A stretch of 64,000 nucleotides of DNA from the NCBI RefSeq assembly GCF_900120175.1, contig NZ_FQLF01000002.1, forward strand, positions 620,001 to 684,000. The letters are read 5' to 3'. The notes under the pieces are model-generated. The model searched no databases, was not told the origin of the DNA, and worked only from the letters and a program-made list of their open reading frames with translations. This DNA is from Oceanicoccus sp. KOV_DT_Chl. GTDB lineage: Bacteria; Pseudomonadota; Gammaproteobacteria; Pseudomonadales; Dasaniaceae. The position numbers were made by a program, and so were the translations under genes. Below, one piece after another: positions 56,269 to 64,000 of this stretch (its first letter is position 1; each line of letters begins with the position of its first letter).

Positions 56269-57126
56269 ATGAAGCCCCCCAAGCGAATCCTCCCCCTGAT
56301 CGAAGATGGTCTGGTCGATGAAGTTATCCAACAACTGATGAGCGGTAAAGAAGCAACGGTTTACACCGTGCGCTGCGGCGATGAAATTCGTTGCGCCAAA
56401 GTTTACAAAGAAGCAGCAAAACGCAGCTTCAAGCAAGCAGTGCAATATCAGGAAGGTCGCAAGGTGCGCAACTCCCGCCGCGCCAGAGCGATGGAAAAGG
56501 GCTCCAAATACGGCCGCAAGCAGCAGGAAGAAGTGTGGCAAAACGCTGAAGTCGACGCCTTGTATCGCTTGGCCGCCGCTGGTGTGCGCGTGCCGCAACC
56601 TTATGGTTGTTTTGATGGTGTACTGTTAATGGAGCTGGTTACTGACGATGAGGGGCGGGTGGCACCCCGACTCAATGATGTCTCTATGACTGCCGAACAA
56701 GCACGGGAAGATCACGCCACCATGATGCATTACGTCAAGCTGATGCTGTGTACAGGCCTGGTACATGGTGACCTCTCAGAATTCAACGTATTGGTTGATG
56801 ACTATGGCCCAGTGATTATTGATCTACCCCAGGCCGTAGATGCTGCCGCTAATAACCACGCCGAATCCATGTTGGCCCGTGATGTCCGCAATATGACCGA
56901 GTACTACGGCTTGTTTGCCCCTGATTTACTTAACACACGCTTCGACAAAGAAATCTGGGCACTCTATGAGGACGGCGACTTACACCCCGGGGTTGAACTC
57001 ACCGGCCTTTTCGCCGACGACAATCAGGCTGCCGATGTCGATGCCGTATTATTGGAAATCAAAGCGGTCTATGCCGAGGAGCAAGCGAGGCTGGAGCGTT
57101 TGCGTGATAATGAGCAACAGGAATAA
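56269..57126 (+). CDS. RIO1-type serine kinase
   Basis: From the ATG at 56269 (AAGGA upstream) the protein has 285 residues and the RIO kinase pattern. It has the nucleotide-loop substitute SGKEATVYTVRCGDE, the lysine in CAKVYKEA, the catalytic LVHGDLSEFNVLVD (HGDLSxxN) and the metal-binding VIIDLPQAVD. The length fits the bacterial RIO1 family. It phosphorylates or hydrolyses ATP, but bacterial targets are unknown. A longer frame back to 56092 has no support. The C-terminal 20 residues are acidic and charged. Confidence 0.87.
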   Translation: MKPPKRILPLIEDGLVDEVIQQLMSGKEATVYTVRCGDEIRCAKVYKEAAKRSFKQAVQYQEGRKVRNSRRARAMEKGSKYGRKQQEEVWQNAEVDALYRLAAAGVRVPQPYGCFDGVLLMELVTDDEGRVAPRLNDVSMTAEQAREDHATMMHYVKLMLCTGLVHGDLSEFNVLVDDYGPVIIDLPQAVDAAANNHAESMLARDVRNMTEYYGLFAPDLLNTRFDKEIWALYEDGDLHPGVELTGLFADDNQAADVDAVLLEIKAVYAEEQARLERLRDNEQQE

Positions 57127-57365
57127 CACCCTGCTACTCAACAATAGCCTTTTATAGCGCGTTTAGTGTTGACCTAACACCCCCGAAACGAGTAATTATT
57201 GAACAATCGCCCTCGACATTTGCACCATAAATCTTTATAGTGCGGCCCGCTTAAACAGGTTCTTACTTCCGCACTAAACTCGTGGTACACAGCCTCATTT
57301 TTCAGCCGCTATCTCTCTAGTTCAATAGCTCAGCCATACACTCGTTAATTCGCAGGACTCTATTC

Positions 57366-58980
57366 TTGATTACTACCGCTAATATCACCATGCAATTTGG
57401 CCCAAGCCGCTGTTTGAAAACATCTCTGCAAAATTTGGCGGTGGCAATCGCTACGGCCTGATAGGGGCCAATGGCTGTGGTAAATCCACCTTTATGAAAA
57501 TCCTTAGCGGTGAGCTGGTGCCGACCGCTGGCAACGTCGCCTACAGCCCTGGCGACACTATTGGTACCCTGAGCCAGGACCAATATGCCTTTGAAAAATA
57601 TTCGGTTATCGACACGGTCATCATGGGCGATGTGCGCCTGTCTGAAATCAAGCAAGAGCGCGACCGCATCTATGCCATGCCAGAAATGTCAGAAGAAGAC
57701 GGCATGAAAGTCGCCGAACTGGAAACTGTATTTGCCGAGCTGGATGGCTACAGCGCCGAAAGCCGCGCCGGTGAAATATTATTGCAAGCCGGTATCGATC
57801 AGGACTTGCATTATGGCCCGATGAGCGAAGTGGCTCCCGGCTGGAAATTACGAGTATTGTTGGCGCAAGCACTGTTCGCCAACCCCGATATTTTATTATT
57901 AGACGAACCGACCAACAACCTCGACATCAATACCATTCGCTGGCTGGAAAGTGTCCTCAACGCCCGCGACAGCACCATGATAATCATCTCTCACGATCGC
58001 CACTTTTTGAATGCTGTCTGTACCCATATGGCCGATATTGATTACGGCGAACTGCGGGTTTACCCCGGCAACTACGATGATTTCATGATGGCGTCGACTC
58101 AAGCCCGCGAGCGCCTGCAAAATGAAAATGCGAAAAAGAGCGCGCAAATTTCCGAGCTACAACAATTCGTTAGCCGTTTTTCTGCCAACGCTTCAAAAGC
58201 AAAACAGGCGACATCGCGCGCCAAACAAATCACCAAAATAAAACTGGAAGATATCAAAGCCTCTAGCCGGGTCAGCCCCTTTATCCGTTTCAAACAGGAT
58301 AAAAAATTACACCGTCAGGCATTGATACTGGAAAACCTCGGCCACGGTTTTGATGGCGAAACTTTATTTAAAAACGGCAATTTAATTTTGGACGCCGGCG
58401 CCCGCTTGGCGGTTATCGGTGAAAACGGTGCCGGTAAAACCACCTTGCTGCGCTGCCTGATGAATGAACTGAAAGCCGAACACGGCGTAGTAAAGTGGTC
58501 AGAAAATGCCAGCTTGGGCTACTGTGCACAAGACAGCACTGCCGACTTTGAATGTGATTTGAATTTATTTGACTGGATGAGCCAATGGCGTAACAGCAGC
58601 CATGACGACTTAATTGTACGCGCTACCTTGGGCCGCTTATTATTCAGCGCCGACGATTTCAAAAAACAGGCAAAAGTGTGTTCCGGTGGTGAAAAAATCG
58701 ACTGCTATTCGGCAAACTGATGATGCAGGATCCCAATATCCTGATCATGGATGAACCCACCAACCACCTGGATATGGAATCGATTGAAGCGCTAAACCTG
58801 GCGCTGGAACATTACGATGGCACGTTGATTTTCGTCAGCCACGACCGCGAATTTGTGTCATCACTCGCCACCCGCGTGATTGAAATCAAAGATCATCAAC
58901 TGCATGATTTCCAGGGCACTTATGAGGAGTATTTGGCCAGCCAAGAGCAAGCAACAGCTACCGCTACCGCTACCGCTTAA
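57366..58980 (+). CDS. ybiT: ABC-F family ATPase, YbiT type, two frameshifts in this sequence
   Basis: Three frames join into a protein of about 538 residues that follows E. coli YbiT closely. The start (TTG at 57366) gives [12 protein letters not shown], a missing C at 57401-57403 leads into [20 protein letters not shown] and [14 protein letters not shown]. The first Walker B is [20 protein letters not shown], followed by the linker [20 protein letters not shown]. The second P-loop is [19 protein letters not shown] meets a missing A at 58692-58697 and resumes [24 protein letters not shown] proteins act on the ribosome E site. The tail holds an Ala-Thr repeat. Confidence 0.9.
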
Positions 58981-59051
58981 GCGATATGACTGGTCGCCTT
59001 GCTGCACGTAAGACGTATTCGCTCAACAGGCCAAAATCCATTGGTAAAATC

Positions 59052-59104
59052 AAAAAAAGTCCCCAATAAAGTGGTGATGTAAAAAAACATCCTCAACATT
59101 GGGG
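59052..59104 (-). terminator. Terminator hairpin of the VPLPA-CTERM gene at 59128
   Basis: On the minus strand CCCCAAT...ATTGGGG, with an inner GATGT/ACATC pairing, is followed by T7. It lies 24 bp beyond the stop at 59128. Confidence 0.75.
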
Positions 59105-59127
59105 CCTTAATGGTTTAGCTTTTCGAT

Positions 59128-59886
59128 TTACTTCTTGCGCTTGAGGCCAGCCAACCCAATCAAAGCTGAGCTGAACAACCAAAATGCAGCAGGAACGGGC
59201 ACAGCCGAATAATTATACGTTAAACCAACAGAGCCTTCGAAGGTACTGTCGACAAAACTGTAACCTGTATTTAACTGAAGCAAGTTGCTGACCTCAGCCT
59301 CTATAGCGAGCATATTACGCCCCTGAAAAGATCCATCCCCTATAAATAAAATAATATCTTCACGCTCAGATAGAATACTACTAAAAGATGACTGGTCACT
59401 TCCAGGCGAAGGGTGGGAGAAGCCCGTAAGATTCATCTCGTACCCACATGGATCACAAGAATGCGCAGCAAAACCTGAAAGTGTCCGAGTATTTTTAATG
59501 AGCTGATCCGTATCTGGAGGAAGATAACCCGGAGGAATAAATGGAGACTGGGGGACATCCGTACCTAAATTCATTTTAACTATTCTAGAATGATAAAATA
59601 ACACGTTGTTAAAAGGATCCTGTGACTCATCACTATCAGCACCAATCAATGTTGAGATGGTTAGATCAAAATCAAGAATCACTGAATCGAGCCGACCTAA
59701 AGATGCGTCAAAATAATCAAAATCAAAGTATTCAATAACTGTAGACTGCTCACTCACACCATCAGCAACACTATCTATAACATAACTATTTAAAGAAAAT
59801 ACATAGTCTTGGTATACAGCAGAAGAATGTGCAGGCACCGACATTAACACTGCAATAGTTGCCAAAAGTATGAGTCTTGTAAACAC
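59128..59886 (-). CDS. Secreted protein with VPLPA-type PEP-CTERM tail
   Basis: The 252-residue product has a signal peptide (residues 1-22, cut after SSA). A beta-rich body follows with two Cys close together (HSCDPCGYEM). The C-terminus is VPVPAAFWLFSSALIGLAGL then KRKK, the clearest exosortase-type tail of the four in this window. The body looks like the choice-of-anchor type of beta sandwich, but I do not recognise it. Confidence 0.72.
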   Translation of the reverse strand: MFTRLILLATIAVLMSVPAHSSAVYQDYVFSLNSYVIDSVADGVSEQSTVIEYFDFDYFDASLGRLDSVILDFDLTISTLIGADSDESQDPFNNVLFYHSRIVKMNLGTDVPQSPFIPPGYLPPDTDQLIKNTRTLSGFAAHSCDPCGYEMNLTGFSHPSPGSDQSSFSSILSEREDIILFIGDGSFQGRNMLAIEAEVSNLLQLNTGYSFVDSTFEGSVGLTYNYSAVPVPAAFWLFSSALIGLAGLKRKK

Positions 59887-60029
59887 GATAGTGCTCCCTT
59901 TATGTTTATTATATTAAGGTTTAATAACCAAGAATTATATATGAAGAGTAGAAGATGCAAAACCTGGTATAGAGCGTATGTACTATAATCCCCTATAATT
60001 TATGAATTAGTAACAGAATGCTCTCCATT

Positions 60030-60302
60030 TTATAAACCAATCACCGCCCTCTCGATGGTTATGAAATAAATCCCGATTACAATGGCGCTGATGCGACGGT
60101 TAATACCTGCGGTTTTCTATACTCGGCCAAGCAGCAATCTATGGGTCCGGTTTCGGAAGCAATGAGAGAAAATGGCAAGGTGATTGTCACTGACTGCATG
60201 GGCAAAGGCGCGGGTGCCGAAGCAACCAAGGCAACTAACCTGAATATGCTGAGTATTTCTGACCACCCCGGTTACGACAACGTGACGGGGGCGATAAGTT
60301 AG
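60030..60302 (+). pseudogene. rimO: Decayed fragment of rimO (N-terminal methylthiotransferase domain)
   Basis: An 83-codon frame from 60051 to a TAG at 60300 has no start codon but reads [20 protein letters not shown] and [20 protein letters not shown], then [14 protein letters not shown] and [12 protein letters not shown]. This matches the UPF0004 domain of RimO (VNTCGF, NGKVIVTGCLGA, HP..L.ITG blocks), with substitutions such as Gly to Asp before the second Cys. The radical-SAM and TRAM domains are absent. It is a relic of a partial duplication or a displaced gene, not a functional product. The intact rimO would be elsewhere. Confidence 0.72.
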
Positions 60303-60326
60303 CCCCATAGATAAACTCTATAATTT

Positions 60327-61399
60327 CTAATTCAACATCCCACCACGCCGCCGCAACCAAGCCAGCAAACCCAACACTCCCAACAACACGGTCAGCACAC
60401 CGGTAATGACTACCAGAGCTTTATAAAGCCCTGGCAAACCATAACTGGAGTGAAGCGGATAAAAAGTATTGAGGATTTTGCGTCCCGCTGATGCATCTTT
60501 TACATCTTTAATTTTTATCGCACCGCTGGCAATATCAATCATCATATTGGTCTTGCCATTAACATGCCATTCATCCGCCGCACGCAGTCGCATACCTAAG
60601 TACGGCTTGGCAGCGGTGGGCAATGACAACATGGTGATTTGGCTATCGGGCAATCGCTGCTGGGCAGACTGTAATAATGCGTCCAATTGCGATAGTTCAA
60701 ACTCCAACGTTGCTACTGTTGCCGTCGGTTCTGGTTCTGGCGCTGCCACCGATGTAGTTTCAATAAAAAAACCTATTGCACTTTGCACGCTCATACCGGC
60801 GCCGGTCAGTACCGACAACAGTAATAACGGCAAACAAATAATCGCCACCGCGCGATGCTGTCGCAATGCCGGCCCACGCCTTGCAGACATCGCCCACAAA
60901 TGGCTAAGCCGAAAACCGCTGCGTCCTGGCCACCAACTGATTAGCCCCGCCAGCATTAAAATCAAACAGCCAATGCCCAACAAGGTCAGCAGCGTAGTAC
61001 CTCCATCGTGCAATAAAAGCTCGGTATGAAATTCACCCAACCAATATAACACCGGCAACATCAGCCAGTGGTCCGCAACCGGCGCGCCATTGACATCGTA
61101 AAGAAAAATCTCATCACTGCGCGTGGCCAGCCACCAATAATCCCGGCCCTGTGTTGGCGTTTTAATGTAGTACACATCCTCCATTGAGTGATGCTGCAAT
61201 AGCTGCTGCAAACCGCTGGATAAGCGATCGATACTGTACTCGGAACCATTACCCGACTCAGCACTAACCGCCGGTAAATTCAGCTCAATGAGGTTCTCTT
61301 TGAACACCAGAACCCACCGCTGAATGCGATGAGCAGCAACCACACGCCCAGCGACAGGCCGAGTACTTTATGCCATTGTCGCCAGCGTGCAGTACTCAA
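60327..61399 (-). CDS. PepSY-domain membrane protein, one frameshift in this sequence
   Basis: The start (TTG at 61399) gives STARWRQWHKVLGLSLGVWL, the typical first helix of PepSY-TM proteins. After LLIAFSGG a missing C/G near 61313-61315 leads into VLVFKENLIELNLPA. The main frame adds three more helices (LLTLLGIGCLILMLAGLISW, AVAIICLPLLLLSVLTGAGM, ALVVITGVLTVLLGVLGLLA) and HSSYGLPGLYKA. Such proteins accompany siderophore receptors and are thought to help iron reduction. The TTG overlaps the receptor stop, so translation is coupled. The length of about 357 residues is usual. Confidence 0.83.
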
Positions 61400-63488
61400 T
61401 AGTCAATACTCCACTTCAGGCTTAATGCACGACCTTGCGCACGATAAGCAGTCGCCACTGAGGTGCGCGCATTTTCCTGATTCACCTGCGAGGACGCTGG
61501 CGAGTAATCTTTATTGAGTAAATTGCGCGCTGATAAACTTACAGTACCCCAACGCTTTTGCTGCAAATCGTAACTCAGCAACGCATCAACAGTGGTATAG
61601 CCTTCGATGGGTGACTCGTAATAGTAATAGCCACCCGTATCCAACTCATCAAACTCATCCCGATCGCTGACACTGAGTACTTGCAAACGTGAAGACAAGG
61701 CAGGCGTTATCTGCGTTGCGATATACGCTGTGAGTTTCTCCGGAGTGATACGGGTGCCGTTCAGCGGGCGATCGGTGCTGCCCACTTCGTCGTCGTACTC
61801 GCCTTCCGAGTAGGCGTAAGTGCCACCCACGGTCCAGTTATCGTTGATTGCATAATCCAGAGTCGCTTCGATACCGTAGATTTCTTCATCCGCGTAAATC
61901 AGGAACTCCAAAGGATAAGCGCCATCAGAAGTTTGACCATAGTGCGCCGCATCATCGGTGCGGGTCTGGAACAACGCGACACTGTAGTTAACACTTTCAG
62001 TTTGGCCGCGAACACCCACTTCGATATTATGTGACTTGGTAGCAGGCAAGTATTGCTTCATACCGGCCACCGAGTCTTCTACCGGGCCACGTAAGCGGCG
62101 CAGATCATCCACCGCATACCCTTCGGAGTAACCACCAAATAAGTCGATATTATCGGTCAGGTGATAGACCAGGCCGCCGTTGAAAGTCGTCTCGCTGTAA
62201 TCCAAATCACCACCTTCAATGGTTTGACCGGAAAGCGGACCACGCACCGAAAGATAGCTCGGCACATCGTAGTTATAGCTTTCATGACGCACCCCCAACT
62301 GCACTTCCAACTCAGGCATTACCTGATACCAGACTTGTGCAAACGGCGAGGTCTGCGTTTTAGTCACATCACAAATCCAGCAGCTACTGTTATCGCGCTG
62401 TTTTTGCGTGGTGTTATCTTGTTCGAAATCAATGCCGTAAATAACCCGCAAACGTTCGTCATCACTTTGATAAACCAATTGCGGTACCAATTTATATTTT
62501 TTGGATTCAACCAAGGTGGTCGCGTAGTTATAGGTGTTATCACCCACCGATGCTTGCAAGGTAAAGGTTTGACCTAACACCTGCTCGCGAATCCATTTAA
62601 CCGTAAAAGAGCCAACTTCATTGGAGGGATCTTTGCCGGTATAAGGACTGCTGGTATCAATCACCGTAAAACCGGTAACCGGATCAATCATTCGCTCATA
62701 GGTCAGACCGTTATTCATCTCGTAACTGTGTAAGGTCATGTCGACGGTGTCACGCTCACCGCGATAACCCAGCTTTAACAAAATATCGTATTGATCGCCG
62801 TTGGCGTAACCACCCTGGCCACTTTGATCTTCGGGCAGGATATCGCCATCAGCATCGACAAATTTGCCGGTGTCTTTGTAATTGAAATTAGCCACGTAAT
62901 TCCAGCTACTACCTAGTGGCCCGCTGAAACCCTGATTAACACCCCAACCAAAGGTATCGCTATTGCCATCCGGCTGGAAATTCGCTTCTACCGATGACCA
63001 TGCCTCAGTGGTATCGCTGGCTTTACGCGTCACAAAGTTAACCACCCCACCGGCATAACCATTGCCGTACAAGGCTGAACTGCCGTGGATAATTTCAACG
63101 GTCTCCAGCGCTTCTGGCGCGATAGTCATAAACTCTCTGGAAGCATTACGAATCGGGGTGGTTTGCAACACGCCGTCGATCAAGACCACCGCTTTTTTAC
63201 CGCGAAAGGTTTGACCAAAGTTGGATGCCAACTGGTTACTGGGGGAATAAGCCGGCACCAGATTCGCCATCATGTCGGCGATATCATGGGAAATACTCAG
63301 CTGCTCCAATATCTCTTGCTGGCCGATCACCTGAGCGGCACCAGGAATCGATGACAACGGCAATTCAGCGCCGCAATCCCGGTAATCACTAATTCTTCTA
63401 GCGGCTTTTTCCTGGCAGGGTCGGCAACACTGTTACCAGCAGCCAGCGCCGACATAATTGCGACGCTCAATAATTTGCTGTAGTTCAT
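61396..63488 (-). CDS. TonB-dependent (siderophore-type) receptor, one frameshift in this sequence
   Basis: From the ATG at 63488 the product has a signal peptide (MNYSKLLSVAIMSALAAGNS) and a TonB-box-like KKPLEELVITG. One base is missing near 63366 (restoring AALELPLSSIPGAAQVIG). The plug continues with GKKAVVLIDGVLQTTPIRNA and EIIHGSSALYGNGYAGGVVN. A 22-strand barrel follows, ending in LSLKWSIDY. The total is about 697 residues. A CWICD motif lies in an outer loop. The Fur-like site upstream and the coupled PepSY gene point to iron uptake; the ligand is unknown. Confidence 0.86.
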
Positions 63489-63559
63489 AAGCACTCTTTC
63501 TATCTCTGATGATTGAAAGAGCGCTATTGTACACACTAAATGTAAATCTTCAACTAAAT

Positions 63560-63578
63560 GATAATGATTTGTATTTAG
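63560..63578 (-). promoter_or_regulatory. Fur-like box upstream of the TonB receptor
   Basis: The 19-bp stretch starting GATAATGAT matches the Fur consensus GATAATGATAATCATTATC at 12 of 19 positions, with the left nine perfect. An extra ATGATTATT lies 10 bp further on. It is 72 bp before the receptor start. Confidence 0.5.
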
Positions 63579-63829
63579 ATTAATGATTATTGCTTTCCGA
63601 TACGCCTACTCCAGAATAAACGGGATGAATTAAAGGCCAGTAAATCCCTGTCACCAAGCCCATAAAGCAACATTAGCGTACAACCTGCGCAAATATTTAT
63701 TTGATGTACGACTAACGATTTAGAGATAAAGGAAGGGGATGACGCTAGCGGTAGCTCAAACTCTAATAGTAGCAGTGCAAGTTTCGTTAGCCTCAGCTAT
63801 CCCAAAGCATAGAACCTTATACAACTTGT

Positions 63830-63855
63830 AAAAAAACCCCGCATCGGCGAGGCTT
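63830..63855 (-). terminator. Intrinsic terminator of the right-edge gene
   Basis: On the minus strand CCTCGC and GCGGGG pair around CGAT and are followed by T7. It lies 36 bp past the stop of the leftward frame at 63891. Confidence 0.65.
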
Positions 63856-63890
63856 AAAAAGGTAAGCTAATAAAAGCAGATAAAGACACT

Positions 63891-64000
63891 TTACTCCAAA
63901 CGACTACTTCTTACAGAATAAACACTAGCAGTACCAATATAATTCCCTTTATCTTGCATCCAAACAGTTAATGCCCGCCCTTCACTATCAAAGGCAATTT
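63891..64000 (-). CDS. C-terminal end of an unidentified protein, cut by the right edge
   Basis: The minus-strand frame enters from the right edge and ends at TAA (63893-63891). It encodes IAFDSEGRALTVWMQDKGNY then IGTASVYSVRSSRLE. The DSEGRALTVWMQ pattern resembles one blade of a repeat-bearing exported protein (compare the D..G.A..VW.Q repeats of large surface proteins). A terminator follows, which supports a real gene end. Too little is visible to assign a function. Confidence 0.5.
   Translation of the reverse strand, partial: IAFDSEGRALTVWMQDKGNYIGTASVYSVRSSRLE

Larger units (their letters stand above)
63489..63890. other. 402-bp region between the receptor and the right-edge gene
   Basis: It holds the receptor promoter with the Fur-like site, and the terminator of the leftward gene at the right edge. 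No other gene was seen. Confidence 0.4.

Noticed and set aside
60117-60308. 63-codon minus-strand frame in the 60-kb gap
   Set aside because: It is the antisense of the rimO relic.
1-64000. CRISPR arrays, tRNA or rRNA genes, prophage or integrase
   Set aside because: No spaced direct repeats of CRISPR type, no cloverleaf-like sequence and no phage or recombinase proteins were seen on either strand.

Overview
The window reads as a chromosomal segment of an aerobic to microaerobic, Gram-negative, probably marine gammaproteobacterium. The signs are DUF2058/DUF3301, YejK, a TIGR03546/TIGR03545 gene pair, a complete cbb3 oxidase cluster with FNR and HemN, two TonB-dependent receptors, OmpW, and four secreted proteins with VPLPA-type PEP-CTERM tails. 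An affiliation near the Cellvibrionales/Spongiibacteraceae is a guess, since no rRNA is present. No tRNA, CRISPR array, prophage or intact insertion sequence was seen.

Layout. 1-8200: a PEP/pyruvate-binding enzyme (cut by the left edge), small hypothetical genes, yejK, a CBS protein, DUF3820, and a TetR/ENPP-phosphodiesterase divergon with a clear double operator. 8200-15740: housekeeping genes (DUF2058/DUF3301, pyruvate kinase, ArfB, an HDOD protein, TIGR03546/03545). 16000-25010: an accessory block with a GDSL-type secreted protein, a protein resembling plant red chlorophyll catabolite reductase (RCCR), an acyl-CoA-dehydrogenase-fold flavoprotein, a globin, two Asp/Glu-racemase-fold proteins without the catalytic cysteines, a class A FAD monooxygenase and OmpW. 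25075-37704: Yip1, then ccoNOQP-ccoGHIS and a SafE-like protein, fnr/anr, hemN and a hemerythrin-like protein, a microaerobic respiration region. 37983-41019: a sulfur/persulfide module (two YeeE/YedE halves, a two-cysteine BigR/SqrR-type ArsR repressor, rhodanese-DUF2892, a DsbA-fold protein, DUF2970). 41032-50000: a chemoreceptor, a second RCCR-like protein convergent with a Rieske oxygenase, a perfect FNR-type site, GntR, SDR, an exported Cys-rich protein, DoxX and AraC. 50380-63490: a secreted lactone-oxidase-like flavoprotein, TetR, a ZnuD-like zinc receptor with a small exported partner, a RIO kinase, a YbiT-type ABC-F ATPase, a decayed rimO fragment, and a PepSY protein coupled to a Fur-type TonB receptor.

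The most interesting possibility is that the two RCCR/bilin-reductase-like genes, each beside oxygenases (a flavin pair at one locus, a Rieske enzyme at the other), belong to an undescribed catabolic system. It parallels the plant pheophorbide a oxygenase/RCCR pair of chlorophyll breakdown. This rests on motif-level similarity read by eye and needs a profile or structure search.

A second general point is that at least 13 single-base frameshifts break otherwise conserved genes (ccoN, ccoG, ybiT, both TonB receptors, PepSY, the lactone oxidase, one racemase). Nearly all are a missing base in or beside a short repeat of one base. This looks like residual sequencing or assembly error, so these genes are described at full length as probably intact in the organism.
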